Shown here piece by piece: positions 1 through 9,141 of a stretch of DNA of 64,000 nt. The stretch's first letter is position 1; each line of letters starts with the position of its first letter. The translations under genes and the position numbers were made by a program. Source of the DNA: Furfurilactobacillus milii (GTDB lineage Bacteria > Bacillota > Bacilli > Lactobacillales > Lactobacillaceae); assembly GCF_021654115.1 (NCBI RefSeq), contig NZ_JAIWJF010000009.1:62001-126000 (forward strand), written 5' to 3'. The notes beneath the pieces were generated by a model. The model was not told where the DNA came from, ran no database searches, and was given only the letters and a program-made list of their open reading frames with translations.

Positions 1-614
1 TTCGCGTTACCATCTAAGCCAGGAATCCGGCCTTCCCCCTTTGGTGGGAATACGCCTTCTGGTTCAACCAAAATATCTTTGTGGTAAGCACCGTTAAATG
101 AACGAACAAGCTCCCGTGCCTGTTCCAGCATTGGCTCTTGATCATCACCGACCGGTACCGTTGTTGCCTTGAACGCTGTGATATCAGCCGTTTGACTCAC
201 TGGATACGTCAAGAAACCAGCGGGAATACTCTGGCCGAAACCTTTTTGACTGATTTCTGACTTGACGGTTGGGTTTCGTTCCAAACGAGCTAAGCTGACT
301 AAGTTTAAGTAGATCATGGTCAACTCGTTGAGGGCAGGAATCTGCGACTGAACTAAAATCGTCGACTTCTTCGGATCGATGCCAACGGCCAAGTAATCTA
401 GTGTCACTTCTGTCAGACTTTTACGGATTTTTTCTGGGTCACGCGCGTTATCTGTCAACGCCTGCATGTCAGCAATCATAATAAACGTTTCGTAATCACC
501 GGAATTTTGTAACGCAACCCGGTTTCTCAAAGATCCTACATAGTGACCAATGTGCAACTTGCCTGTTGGCCGGTCACCCGTTAAAATTATTTTTTTCTCA
601 TTTGCATTTGCCAT
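1..614 (-). CDS. trpS: Tryptophan--tRNA ligase, N-terminal part (cut by window start)
   Basis: Charges tRNA-Trp with tryptophan in the cytoplasm. About 204 N-terminal residues are visible. They begin [19 protein letters not shown] and contain the class I signature as [10 protein letters not shown], followed by the [15 protein letters not shown] and [17 protein letters not shown] segments typical of bacterial TrpRS. The KMSKS loop lies beyond the window. The start is the ATG at 612-614, with GGAG about 8 bases upstream. A tryptophan T-box leader directly precedes the gene, which supports the identification and predicts induction when tRNA-Trp is uncharged. Confidence 0.96.
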   Translation of the reverse strand, partial: MANANEKKIILTGDRPTGKLHIGHYVGSLRNRVALQNSGDYETFIMIADMQALTDNARDPEKIRKSLTEVTLDYLAVGIDPKKSTILVQSQIPALNELTMIYLNLVSLARLERNPTVKSEISQKGFGQSIPAGFLTYPVSQTADITAFKATTVPVGDDQEPMLEQARELVRSFNGAYHKDILVEPEGVFPPKGEGRIPGLDGNA

Positions 615-639
615 ATTGGTCTCCTTTTTTCGTGCTGAC

Positions 640-892
640 GTTGGAAACAAAAACCGTCCCATGACGCCAACACAAATACTGTATTGTCATCATAGGACGG
701 TTACCCGCGGTGCCACCTATTTTGGATGCGTGGCGCGCAAACGCACACTACATCCCGCTTTATTAATGTCATTTAGTTGATTGACCCTGATAGCTAACTG
801 CCCACTTCGGTCGTGATGACTGGCTCTCAACATCTCAGTCTCGCTGTAGTTAGACCTACTCTACGGTTAGCGTGGTAAAACATGGTCAATAA
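640..892 (-). promoter_or_regulatory. T-box leader of trpS (Trp specifier)
   Basis: On the minus strand the leader carries the canonical T-box AGGTGGCACCGCGGG (complement of 706-720). A GC-rich hairpin with a T-run follows (651-702; arms AACCGTCC and GGGACGGTTTTTG), which is the terminator form. A plausible UGG specifier is at 802-804 in the context AAGTGGGCAG. The base of stem I can pair ATTGACC with GGTCAAT. T-box riboswitches sense uncharged tRNA, so uncharged tRNA-Trp should stabilise the antiterminator and allow trpS transcription. Confidence 0.93.
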
Positions 893-896
893 ATTA

Positions 897-925
897 ATTA
901 TAACGGCTTTCGTGAAGCCTGTCAA
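897..925 (-). promoter_or_regulatory. Sigma-A promoter of the trpS T-box transcript
   Basis: On the minus strand TTGACA (complement of 920-925) and TATAAT (complement of 897-902) are separated by 17 bases. Both hexamers match the consensus exactly, and transcription would start near 890, just ahead of the T-box leader. Confidence 0.85.
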
Positions 926-1060
926 AGCCCAGTCTCACAGTCACACAAACTGTAATTCAACATGATTGACACAAACCTTTTTCGCGCATAAAATGGTTTG
1001 CGTTTAGTTACCAACAATTTGGATGCACTTAGGCTTTTAATTCAAACCTTAGGTAAAATG

Positions 1061-1240
1061 TCTGCGTTCTGTCTGTCAGGGACGCCGTTTCATGGGACCG
1101 GACTTAGCCCCCAGAACGGTCTAAGCCCTCGACTTGAAGCCTCATAAACCCGAGTCTTCAAGCTCGTCCCGCAATCCTAAGTGGCCCAATCCGCCACCAA
1201 GGATTGCCTTCACGAAACTCTGTCCCTGACCGACTCCACT
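1061..1240 (-). repeat. Structured repeat copy 1, B-type, left half of pair 1
   Basis: A member of the 13-copy structured family described in the findings. Read on the minus strand, the closing stem P1 is GTCAGGGAC/GTCCCTGAC, P2 is GTTTCGTG/CATGAAAC, the P3 hairpin arms are GCAATCC/GGATTGC, and P4 has CTTGAAG/CTTCAAG. The conserved GGGACGAG, CGAGG and CCGGTCCCA segments are present. It lies 105 bases from copy 2, in the opposite orientation. There is no coding potential. Confidence 0.85.
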
Positions 1241-1345
1241 ACTGTTACAGTTGCCCGAGTTCAACACACTGTTACAAGTGCTCACTATTACCACAAAAGG
1301 TAATGACGGAACGTCGGCTCAGTGTATTGAGGCAACACAGCGGTC

Positions 1346-1534
1346 GCTGGAGGGCGATGGCCGTGAAAACCTGCCGTGAAGGTGTTGTTAGTGCGGCGGT
1401 TTAGGCCGGATTTACAACACGGACGCGCTTGAAGACGCGGTTTTCGGCTTCAAGGCGAGGTTGAAAGACTCCGATTTTAAGGAGGCTTGATCCGGTCCCA
1501 CAGCAGTTTTCACCACCACCAACCGGAAGCGGAC
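1346..1534 (+). repeat. Structured repeat copy 2, A-type, right half of pair 1
   Basis: A-type start AGCTGGAGGGCG-like (here GCTGGAGGGCG). P1 is GTGAAAAC/GTTTTCAC, P3 is GTGTTGT/ACAACAC and P4 is CTTGAAG/CTTCAAG. The single-stranded core GGCGAGGTTGAAAGACTCC and CCGGTCCCA follow, and the tail is AACCGGAAGCGGA. It ends 90 bases upstream of the helD start in the same orientation, so it could be in the helD 5' untranslated region. Confidence 0.85.
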
Positions 1535-1623
1535 TTTTAGTTTTAGATTGAACTATTTATTTTCATATGAGGTCTCAGGGCTTCATAAATAGACTTGTCA
1601 CTGATCACACGGAGGCTAATTAT

Positions 1624-3930
1624 TTGGATAACGAAGAACGACAGCATGAACAGCAGCGTGTAGATCAAGTCATGGACGAGATCAACCGCCAGTTGGTCGA
1701 CAATCAGCAACAATTTGAACGAGCACACCACGAAACTAGCGCCATTCAGAAAAACTATGCTGAAAACGCATCAGTCAACACGTTTGAAGTTGATGATGCA
1801 ATGGAAACCAATGCACAGCTGCAACAGCAACGACAATTAGTTTATCTGGCCGTGACTAACGAAGCGACCATTCGTCAACAACTCGACAATTTAAAACAAC
1901 TCAAAGAATCACCTTATTTCGGACGAATCGACATTCAGGATGCCGGCGAATCCAAACCGGAATCTTTATACATTGGGACGTTTTCACTCACCAACGAAGC
2001 TCAGGACTTTGTTGTCTACGATTGGCGGGCACCCATTTCCAGTATTTATTACAACGGTACACTCGGCAAAGTCGCCTACACGACACCAGCTGGCAAACAA
2101 ACGACAGATTTGAAGAAGAAACGACAATTCACCATTAAAGATGGTCAGATCAAAAACATGTTTGATACCAACGAAACGGTTGGTGACGAAATGTTGCAGG
2201 CTGTTTTAGGACAACAAAACGACGAAGTGATGCAAAACATCGTCGCTACCATTCAAAAAGAGCAAAACGATATTATTCGTGACACCCGCTCTGATTTATT
2301 GGTCGTTCAAGGAGTAGCCGGATCTGGTAAAACATCGGCCATTCTACAGCGGATCGCCTTTTTGCTCTATCACAGCCGTAACGGCGGTGATAGTGAACTG
2401 CAAGCCGATCAAATGATCCTCTTCTCCCCTAACCGTTTGTTCAGTCACTACATTTCAGAAGTGCTCCCTAGTTTAGGGGAACGTAATATGCGCCAGGTCA
2501 CCCTGGACGATTTTCTCACCCAGCGTTTGCAAGGCCTCAACGTTCAAACGTTATTTGAACGCTATGAATCAGATGCTGACAATACTAATCCAATGTTCCG
2601 GGATGTCCGTGACTATCTTGAAAGCACCGCGTTTGTTAAAGCTGTCACGGCTTATTGTAAACATGTGCCGACCCAGGACATTCGATTTAACGACATCCTC
2701 CTGGATGGTTCACTCTTCTTCACCAAAGAAGCGATTGCTGCTATTTACGCAGAACAACCAGAGACGATGAGTACGACTGGTAGAATTCTCGCCACCAAAA
2801 ACAGACTCATTAAAAAGCTCAAACGGCGAATCCGCACAGACTCAAAAGACGACTGGGTCGCCGAAGAACTCGATAATCTGGACACTGAGCACTATCACGA
2901 TTTGCTAGGTGAACGGGTTGGCCGATTCAAGGAGCTCGACGATGAAGTTGAGTTTGCTTCGCGAGAAATCGTTCGCAAACGCTACGAGCCAGTATATGAT
3001 GCATTATTCAATAATTACTTTCTCGATGTTTATCGCCAGTACGATCATTTTCTACAAACGGTAACACCCGCAAATGTTGACGCTGATCACTGGGACATGC
3101 ATGAACAAGATTTCGACACAAACATTGAATATCACCGCATCAGTTTAGATGACGCAGTGCCACTGCTGTATCTGCGAGATCTTATTACCAGCGGCGGTCA
3201 AAATCGTAGCATCGCCTATTTATTCATTGATGAAATGCAAGACTATTCGATGACACAAATGTGTTACTTCCGTCACGCATTTCCGAAAGCTAAGTTCACC
3301 CTTCTCGGGGATAGCGAGCAGGCCTTGTTCAATCGTATGCAGCGGCCACAAGAACTATTGGACAATCTTGCCCAAGCGTTTAATGCCAAACGGCCAAACT
3401 TAATCACGCTGAGCAGAAGCTATCGTTCCACCCTACCAATCACTAATTTCGCTAAAGGGTTGTTGCCAGATGGTGACCAAATTCAAGCGTTCAATCGTCC
3501 CGGCGACTTGCCGCGGATTTTATTGCGGTATAATGAACAGGATGCCATCAGTGCCACCAAGGAATTGGTACAAGCAGAACTCGATACGTATGGCACCGTC
3601 GCGATTTTGACGAAGGACGTTACCACCGCCCAGCAAGTCTACCGTGAGCTTCACCGTGACTTTCCAATCACCCTGCTAAATGATATGGACCGCACATTGC
3701 CCAAAGGGGTCATTGTACTACCCGTTTATTTAGCAAAGGGACTCGAGTTCGACTCCGTCATCGCCTACGATGTTTCAATCAGCAATTACCCAACCGACGA
3801 TGCCATCGGAATCCTTTACACGATTGCATCACGTGCGATGCACCACTTGTCATTAGTCACCGTTGGTGAAGCAAGTCCTGTCATTAGTCACGTGTCTCCC
3901 GAACTACTGTCCATTGAACATGAGTTATAA
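1624..3930 (+). CDS. helD: HelD-like UvrD-superfamily helicase
   Basis: A superfamily 1 ATP-dependent helicase of the HelD type. Known relatives bind RNA polymerase and release it from stalled complexes. Walker A is GVAGSGKTSA near residue 230, and DEMQDYS (Walker B, near residue 536) and GDSEQALF follow. A C-terminal helicase motif reads LAKGLEFDSVIAYD. The charged N-terminus (EERQHEQQRVDQVMDEI) resembles the HelD coiled-coil arm. I place the start at the TTG at 1624 because CGGAGG lies 8 bases before it; the in-frame ATG at 1567 has no ribosome site. This gives 768 residues, normal for the family. Repeat copy 2 lies just upstream. Confidence 0.9.
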   Translation: MDNEERQHEQQRVDQVMDEINRQLVDNQQQFERAHHETSAIQKNYAENASVNTFEVDDAMETNAQLQQQRQLVYLAVTNEATIRQQLDNLKQLKESPYFGRIDIQDAGESKPESLYIGTFSLTNEAQDFVVYDWRAPISSIYYNGTLGKVAYTTPAGKQTTDLKKKRQFTIKDGQIKNMFDTNETVGDEMLQAVLGQQNDEVMQNIVATIQKEQNDIIRDTRSDLLVVQGVAGSGKTSAILQRIAFLLYHSRNGGDSELQADQMILFSPNRLFSHYISEVLPSLGERNMRQVTLDDFLTQRLQGLNVQTLFERYESDADNTNPMFRDVRDYLESTAFVKAVTAYCKHVPTQDIRFNDILLDGSLFFTKEAIAAIYAEQPETMSTTGRILATKNRLIKKLKRRIRTDSKDDWVAEELDNLDTEHYHDLLGERVGRFKELDDEVEFASREIVRKRYEPVYDALFNNYFLDVYRQYDHFLQTVTPANVDADHWDMHEQDFDTNIEYHRISLDDAVPLLYLRDLITSGGQNRSIAYLFIDEMQDYSMTQMCYFRHAFPKAKFTLLGDSEQALFNRMQRPQELLDNLAQAFNAKRPNLITLSRSYRSTLPITNFAKGLLPDGDQIQAFNRPGDLPRILLRYNEQDAISATKELVQAELDTYGTVAILTKDVTTAQQVYRELHRDFPITLLNDMDRTLPKGVIVLPVYLAKGLEFDSVIAYDVSISNYPTDDAIGILYTIASRAMHHLSLVTVGEASPVISHVSPELLSIEHEL

Positions 3931-3979
3931 AATCCGTTTTAACTATTGATGAAATTGTCGTTCCAGAAAGAGGTCTCCC

Positions 3980-4453
3980 ATGAAATTAGACTTTTCCGTT
4001 GCCGTCCATAGCCTGCTTTATTTGGACGAAAGTCGGCCACGTAAAATCACGAGTGCTGAGCTCGCCAAGTCACTTCAACTGAATCCGGTGATGATCCGTA
4101 ACATCTTGTCCGTCTTGCATAAGCAAGGGTACATTGAAGGTTCTGTGGGGAAAAACGGTGGTTACCTTCTTCAACGGCCACTGTCCGATATGAATGTCGG
4201 CGAATTGTACGACCTCACCATTCCGCCGACCATCAGTTATGCCCGCTTTATTACCGGCGATTCTAAGGGATTAACCAAAAGTGACACGGATGCGACGGAT
4301 ATTTCAGCAAATATTGGCGAGACCCTCACGGATTTGTTTACCTTGGCGGATACCGATTATCGGAAGTTCTACCATCGCTTTACCATGACCGATCTAAAGA
4401 ACGATATGCATGACCATGGTTATTTCATCAATCTAGTTAACAAACAGAATTAA
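3980..4453 (+). CDS. Rrf2 family transcriptional regulator
   Basis: A 157-residue winged-helix protein. The N-terminus MKLDFSVAVHSLLYL and the segment KITSAELAKSLQLNPVMIRN form the Rrf2 helix-turn-helix, followed by the wing GYIEGSVGKNGGYLL. It contains no cysteine, so it cannot bind an Fe-S cluster as IscR or NsrR do; it belongs with the cluster-free members that sense redox or small molecules. AAAGAGG precedes the ATG by about 9 bases. It lies 49 bases after helD and may be co-transcribed. A strong terminator follows. The target is unknown. Confidence 0.87.
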   Translation: MKLDFSVAVHSLLYLDESRPRKITSAELAKSLQLNPVMIRNILSVLHKQGYIEGSVGKNGGYLLQRPLSDMNVGELYDLTIPPTISYARFITGDSKGLTKSDTDATDISANIGETLTDLFTLADTDYRKFYHRFTMTDLKNDMHDHGYFINLVNKQN

Positions 4454-4455
4454 AC

Positions 4456-4504
4456 AAAAGCAGCGCCACTAAACTTTCAATCTTAGTTTAGTGGCGCTGC
4501 TTTT
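4456..4504 (+). terminator. Rho-independent terminator after the Rrf2 gene
   Basis: A perfect stem GCAGCGCCACTAAA / TTTAGTGGCGCTGC flanked by an A-run and TTTT. It starts just after the Rrf2 stop codon. Confidence 0.92.
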
Positions 4505-4522
4505 GGTATTCATATCAATTTT

Positions 4523-4767
4523 GGTACGTTGCGCTGACCTGAAACGCCCGTCCTTGAAGCCTCAAACGCCGGCAGTACCGCATCGTACTCGTTACACTGC
4601 CTTGAAACGCCGTTCCATGAGGACCGGTTTCAACCCGCCAAGAACGCGGTTTTCTACCTCGATTCTGAGCCACAAACCGTCTCAGAAGTCGTCCCACACC
4701 ACTAAATGGCCAAAACCATGCCATTAAGTGGTGTCGACACGGAACTCTATTTCAAGTCAGCTCCACT
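4523..4767 (-). repeat. Structured repeat copy 3, B-type, left half of pair 2, with internal duplication
   Basis: Minus strand. P1 CTGACTTGAAA pairs with TTTCAGGTCAG. P2 is GTTCCGTG/CATGGAAC, P3 is ACACCAC/GTGGTGT with the conserved T-T mismatch, and P4 is TTCTGAG/CTCAGAA. The core AATCGAGGT and GCGGGTTGAAACCGGTCC is present. About 66 extra bases lie in the 3' part, where a GGCGTTTCAAGG-like segment occurs twice, so either copy could close P1. Confidence 0.85.
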
Positions 4768-4834
4768 CACATAACAGTTAAGAGGTTTTGCCGAATCATC
4801 AATGCTTAACTTCATGCTACTAAGCTTCTATGTC

Positions 4835-5028
4835 AGCTGAAGGGCGTCAACAGTGATACCGAGCCGTGAAAGTGGTGTTAATTCGAATGGGTCACTCGAA
4901 TTTACAGCACGGACGGTCGCAGAGACTCGGCTCCCCACGAGGCTCTGCGGCGAGGTGAAAGACTGCGGTTTGCAGGCTTGAACCGGTCCCACGGCGAGTG
5001 TGTCACTGTTGGAAACCGCAAGCGTCAG
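4835..5028 (+). repeat. Structured repeat copy 4, A-type, right half of pair 2
   Basis: Start AGCTGAAGGGCGTC. P1 is TCAACAGTGATAC/GTGTCACTGTTGG, P2 is GCCGTG/CACGGC, P3 is GTGGTGT/ACAGCAC, P4 is CGCAGAG/CTCTGCG and P5 is CTGC/GCAG. The core GGCGAGGTGAAAGAC and GCTTGAACCGGTCCCA is present, and the tail is AACCGCAAGCG. It is 67 bases from copy 3. Its 3' end is about 20 bases from the stop codon of the convergent antiporter gene. Confidence 0.88.
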
Positions 5029-5048
5029 TCAGCCTCTACACGCACTGA

Positions 5049-6227
5049 TTATTTGGTTGATGTGGGAACTGCTGTTGAATCGTCCTTGCTCAACGCCCAC
5101 CGCAACAATAGCGGTGCGGCCAATGTCGAAAAGACGATTACAAAAATCATGTCAACGTAAAGTCCGTTTGCTAACAAGTGGGCATCAAAGCCAATCTGTG
5201 CTGTAATTAAAGCCATTTCACCACGGGCAACCATCCCCGTACCAACAACCCGGCTGCCACTTTTTGAGAAGCCAGTTAAACGCGCACCAATCTCACCGCC
5301 CCACCATTTAGTGACAACAGCTAAAATTGTCATCAAGACAATAAACGGTAACGACGAAATGAAGTGTGCAAACGTCACGTTCAAACCAATACTAACGAAA
5401 AATACTGGTACAAAGAACGCGTTGCTGATTGGTTCAATGTGGTCGTCGATGACCTGCTTAACATGTGTTTGGGCCACGGCAATGCCAGCAAAGAATGCGC
5501 CAATCGCCCCGGACAAGCCAACAACCTCGGCTAAGTAGGCCATTCCCAAACAGATAACCACAGCTGTTACCGTGCGGGCAGTCGGAATCAATAGCCGCTC
5601 ACTAATGCGCATTAGCATCGGCGCAATCCATTTTACGAGCAAGTACGCCGCAACGAAGAAACCAACCTGGAACAAGAATTGAAGCCCCATATTAGTGTTG
5701 CCATGCTCGCCTGCGCCACCGCCAATCAGGGCAACCATCAAACTTAGCAACAGCACCCCGATAATATCGTCGGCGACGGCTGCACCAAGGATAGTCGCCC
5801 CGGCACGTGTGTCCAATGCGTGAAATTCACGTAACACCACCACAGAAATGCTAACCGACGTGGCAGAGAAAACCACGCCAATAAACAGCGCCTCCGTAAA
5901 GTGATAGCCAAACGCAAGGCTAACGCCACCCATTAAGACAACTGGCAGGATAACTCCACACACGGCCACCGCCAGCGCTGGGCGCAGCACCTTTCTTAAC
6001 TGGGCAAGATTACTCTCAAGCCCAGCCATAAACATCAGTAAAATGACCCCAATGTTAGCAAATACAGATAACGCACTGCTATTTTGGACCCAATTCAAAA
6101 CACCGGGACCAATAATGATCCCGATGAGGAGTTCGCCAATGACGGCCGGAATGCCGACCCGTGCGGAAAAGTGGCCAGCGATAGTTGTGGCAACAAGTAT
6201 TAAAATCAGCGTTCCAATAAACGCCAT
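5049..6227 (-). CDS. CPA2-type Na+(K+)/H+ antiporter
   Basis: A 392-residue membrane protein that exchanges Na+ or K+ for protons. It has about 12 hydrophobic segments and family motifs in IPAVIGELLIGIIIGPGVL near the N-terminus, LLMFMAGLESNLAQL, the GVVFSATSVSISVVVLRE region, ILGAAVADDIIGVLLL with the ion-binding acidic pair, and AIGAFFAGIAVAQT. There is no C-terminal TrkA-N domain, unlike full KefB/KefC, so a NapA-like antiporter fits best. GGAG lies about 8 bases before the ATG. It is 18 bases downstream of the oxidoreductase gene on the same strand and is probably in its operon. Confidence 0.9.
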   Translation of the reverse strand: MAFIGTLILILVATTIAGHFSARVGIPAVIGELLIGIIIGPGVLNWVQNSSALSVFANIGVILLMFMAGLESNLAQLRKVLRPALAVAVCGVILPVVLMGGVSLAFGYHFTEALFIGVVFSATSVSISVVVLREFHALDTRAGATILGAAVADDIIGVLLLSLMVALIGGGAGEHGNTNMGLQFLFQVGFFVAAYLLVKWIAPMLMRISERLLIPTARTVTAVVICLGMAYLAEVVGLSGAIGAFFAGIAVAQTHVKQVIDDHIEPISNAFFVPVFFVSIGLNVTFAHFISSLPFIVLMTILAVVTKWWGGEIGARLTGFSKSGSRVVGTGMVARGEMALITAQIGFDAHLLANGLYVDMIFVIVFSTLAAPLLLRWALSKDDSTAVPTSTK

Positions 6228-6245
6228 AGGCTGTACTCCTTTACT

Positions 6246-7580
6246 TTACAAGAGGTAATCAATATCTGAAGCAGGTGATGGGTAAGCCATAATCTGGTTT
6301 TCAAAGTCACCAGCCGTGGCATGCTGATTGATTAAAAATGTCAGATAATTAATCATTTCATCGGCAATACTACTCAAGACCGCCGCACCGACAAGTTGCT
6401 GTTTGTCATTCAACACAACCGTCACTTTAGCTACTGCATCGTGAATGCGGTTATAGGTGTACCAGTGCGTCATGTCGATTTTCTTCACCGTTAGTGATGA
6501 CTCTTTGGCCGCAGCCGTCACATCCACACCGACCTTGGCTAACTTCGGCATGCCAAAAACCAGCGTCGGAATGGCTGGATAACTAATTGGTGCATCCGCC
6601 TGCTGACCAGTCAACTGTCCGGCTAAGTAGCGTGCATCATAGCCAGCAACTGGGGTTAGCTTAGGTACTGTTCGTTTGGCAACAACATCGCCGAGCGCAT
6701 AAATATTTGGATTAGTAGTCTGCAAATGATCGTTCACCTGAACCCCATGAGCATCTGCCTCTACGCCGACAGCCGCCAGATTCAGCGTATCAACGTTAGC
6801 GACCCGACCTGTTGCACCAATCACGGCATCTGTCGTCAGCTGAAAATCGTGACCATCCGTCAACACCAAACCATCATCGGTTTTATCAATCTGAGCAACA
6901 TCAACGTTCTCATAAATATGAACGCCAGCCGTCTTTAACTGAGCAACTAAGTCGGCAACTAAATCTGCCGGAAAGGCGCGCAACGGTTTGTCATTGTGCA
7001 ATACGAGTGAAACGTCAGCACCAGCCGCATTAGCGATGTCAGCCAGCTCAAACGCGATGTAGCCGCCACCGATAAACGTTAGCCGACGTGGTAACTCGCG
7101 CATATTTAAAAAGTCAGTACTCGTCCCAACATATTTCGCACCGGGAATATCCAACCGTCGTGGCCGTTCCCCCGTTGCTAAGACCACTTTGTCAGCCGCA
7201 ACTTCTTCACTACCAACCATGACGTGACCATCATCAGCAAACTGTGCATGGCCCGTAAACGTCGTAATGGCAGCCTGCTTTAGGCCACTCAAAGTGCCAC
7301 TCGGAATACTGTCAGTATAGGCAAACTTATTGCGCATAAGGTCTGCCCAATTAATCGTCGGGTCGCCGTTCAGTCCTTGACCATTCATATGCTCAGCTGA
7401 CCGTTTAGCTTCGACAGCAGCTAATAAGATCTTTTTAGGATCACATCCGCGGTTCGGACACGTGCCTCCCCACAGATTTTCTTCTGCAATAGCAACTGTT
7501 TGACCAGCCCCCTTAAGGGCGTATGCCAAAGCTAAGCCGCCGGGGCCACCACCAATAATCAATGTTTCAACGTGTGTCAT
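6246..7580 (-). CDS. FAD-dependent pyridine nucleotide-disulfide oxidoreductase
   Basis: A 444-residue flavoenzyme of the glutathione reductase/dihydrolipoamide dehydrogenase class. The FAD-binding GGGPGGLALA is at residues 10-20. The redox-active pair GGTCPNRGCDPKK is near 38-50, the second dinucleotide fold is FIGGGYIAFELA, and IYALGDV is the FAD contact near residue 300. The usual C-terminal His-x4-Glu dimer motif is not obvious (the region reads INYLTFLINQHATAGDFE), so the substrate is uncertain. Lactobacillus homologues are annotated as glutathione reductases on weak grounds. TGGAGG lies about 8 bases before the ATG. It is followed closely by the antiporter gene. Confidence 0.88.
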   Translation of the reverse strand: MTHVETLIIGGGPGGLALAYALKGAGQTVAIAEENLWGGTCPNRGCDPKKILLAAVEAKRSAEHMNGQGLNGDPTINWADLMRNKFAYTDSIPSGTLSGLKQAAITTFTGHAQFADDGHVMVGSEEVAADKVVLATGERPRRLDIPGAKYVGTSTDFLNMRELPRRLTFIGGGYIAFELADIANAAGADVSLVLHNDKPLRAFPADLVADLVAQLKTAGVHIYENVDVAQIDKTDDGLVLTDGHDFQLTTDAVIGATGRVANVDTLNLAAVGVEADAHGVQVNDHLQTTNPNIYALGDVVAKRTVPKLTPVAGYDARYLAGQLTGQQADAPISYPAIPTLVFGMPKLAKVGVDVTAAAKESSLTVKKIDMTHWYTYNRIHDAVAKVTVVLNDKQQLVGAAVLSSIADEMINYLTFLINQHATAGDFENQIMAYPSPASDIDYLL

Positions 7581-7712
7581 AATCTACCTCCAGTCTTTCA
7601 AACATTCGCAACCAAAGTGTACCGATTTTTACGTCGAGACTAAAGTATTATGCTCTGTCTTAATTCTAACTGTGGGTCAAAACAAACTCGTATCAGCGTT
7701 GTGTCAATTAAC

Positions 7713-8375
7713 TTAGGCACCCGGATGAACGGCCAAGGTTTTATCCAGTTCACTGACCATGTACTTTTCTTCGGTCGCATCATCCCAGTCTCGCTCCGGA
7801 AATAAGATATAGCGATCAAAGAAGTAACTCCCTAAAATAGACAGCAAATAACGAAAAATAATTCGGAACGGCCAGTCAACGAGTTGCCCTCGATCCTGAG
7901 CCGCTTTGATAATTGTTTTAAACGAGTTCAAAAAACGCTCTGGGGCGATCGATAAGTACTGCTGACGCAGATCCGCGTTGTATAAAATTTCACTGAGAAA
8001 CACTTTCAATGCATCTTCGTTGTCTGAGGCAAATTTCATTCGGTTGCGGACAAAGAAAACAAAGAAGTCATGGATGTTATCCGTTTGTTCACGAATGGCC
8101 TCACTGGCTAATTCGTTTAACAAATCAGGCACGACCTCACGCACAATTGGATCCAAGGCCTCGCGTAAAATGTTGGCTTTAGACTTAAAGTGTTTGAACA
8201 TTGTGCCTTCAGACTGATGCGCTGCCTCAGCAATTTGACGCGTACTCGTGTTGGCGTAGCCCTGTTTTGCGAATAATTGGATGCTGACGATCAGAACATC
8301 CTTTTGTTTCTGCGTTAAGTTTTTATTTGCGTTCACTAAATCAGGAAATTCATCAAGGATTTTTTTATCTGCCAT
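7713..8375 (-). CDS. TetR/AcrR family transcriptional regulator
   Basis: About 220 residues. The N-terminal TetR helix-turn-helix reads LIVSIQLFAKQGYANTSTRQ, then IAEAAHQSEGTMFKHFKSKAN. The C-terminal ligand domain (VRNRMKFASDNEDALKVFLSEIL) is generic. The frame is open further upstream, but the start is placed at the ATG at 8375, with GGAAG 5 bases before it and a normal family length; an ATG at 8387 is the alternative. It may control the adjacent oxidoreductase/antiporter pair on the same strand, which is an inference from position. Repeat copy 5 lies about 110 bases upstream of the start. Confidence 0.88.
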   Translation of the reverse strand: MADKKILDEFPDLVNANKNLTQKQKDVLIVSIQLFAKQGYANTSTRQIAEAAHQSEGTMFKHFKSKANILREALDPIVREVVPDLLNELASEAIREQTDNIHDFFVFFVRNRMKFASDNEDALKVFLSEILYNADLRQQYLSIAPERFLNSFKTIIKAAQDRGQLVDWPFRIIFRYLLSILGSYFFDRYILFPERDWDDATEEKYMVSELDKTLAVHPGA

Positions 8376-8486
8376 TATTTCTTCCATCACTTTCCCAAAT
8401 TCACTACTGCTATCATAGCAGACCTCATGAGCTCCGAAAATGTCATTTTGGTTGGTTAAAGTATTTACACTTCTTGCGAACAGAAA

Positions 8487-8675
8487 CTTGCCGCTCCCGG
8501 TTGCCCGTTTTTGAAATCGTCTGTGGGACCGTCTCAAGCCCGCAGTTCACGGTCTTTCGCCTCGACTGGAAGCCACCTAAACCGTGTCTTCCAGACTGTC
8601 CTGTGTTGTAAATTCGCAAACCCACCGAATTAACAACACTATCACCGTCGATTTCAACACGGACGCCCTACCGCT
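8487..8675 (-). repeat. Structured repeat copy 5, A-type, left half of pair 3
   Basis: Minus strand, start AGCGGTAGGGCGTCC. P1 includes TTGAAATCG/CGATTTCAA plus an outer GTCCGT/ACGGGC helix. P3 is GTGTTGT/ACAACAC with TTAATTCG/CGAATTTA, and P4 is CTGGAAG/CTTCCAG. The core GTCGAGGCGAAAGAC and GGCTTGAGACGGTCCCA is present, and the tail is CAACCGGGAGCGGCAAG. It is paired with copy 6 across a 169-base spacer, with A and B positions reversed relative to pairs 1, 2 and 5. Confidence 0.87.
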
Positions 8676-8844
8676 CATATCCCAAAATCGTCGAACAAAC
8701 GTTGCATTATGTGACTGAACCATACAAAGATTAAATCCATGACATTTGAGCCTCAATTGCTAAGGAAAAGTTCACAACTGATGTGGTTAATTTGCAACAT
8801 TGACCCCGTTATCTTCTGAACATACGCAAGCACAAAAAATATCT

Positions 8845-9026
8845 AGTGGAGACGGTAAGAGGCAGAGTTCCGTGTCGACAACACTTAATGGCATGAAGTT
8901 GGCCATTTAGTGTTGTGGGACGACTTCTGAGACGATTTGTGGCTCAGAATCGAGGTCGAAAACCGCGTTCTTTGCGGGTTGAGACCGATCCCCACGGAAC
9001 GGCGTCTCTTACAGTCGCAACGGCAA
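8845..9026 (+). repeat. Structured repeat copy 6, B-type, right half of pair 3
   Basis: Start AGTGGAGACGG. P1 is GTAAGAG/CTCTTAC and P2 is the perfect 8-bp GTTCCGTG/CACGGAAC. P3 is ACAACAC/GTGTTGT with TTAATGGC/GCCATTTA, and P4 is TTCTGAG/CTCAGAA. P5 is CCGC/GCGG within the core AATCGAGGTCGAAAACC and GGGTTGAGACCGATCCC. The tail is TCGCAACGGCAAG. The outer ends of pair 3 (CTTGCCG and CGGCAAG) are inverted repeats. Confidence 0.87.
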
Positions 9027-9062
9027 GTTATCATCAATAAAAAATAATTTTTTGAATTGTTA

Positions 9063-9100
9063 CAAAAAATGACACGCCGCAAACGTGTCATCTATTTTTT
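9063..9100 (-). terminator. Bidirectional terminator after the small membrane protein gene
   Basis: Stem ATGACACG / CGTGTCAT with a 7-base loop, flanked by A-runs and T-runs on both strands. It is positioned to end transcription of the gene at 9142-9411. Confidence 0.85.
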
Positions 9101-9141
9101 ATTCAGTTAGATAAAACCATTAAAAATCAATCGTGAAACAC

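Noticed and set aside
4515-5206. Short open frames across the paired repeats (also near 8443-8625, 14293-14487, 37389-37881 and 58520-58780)
   Set aside because: They run through the structured repeats, exist on both strands, lack ribosome sites and recur only because the repeats share sequence. They are shadows, not genes.
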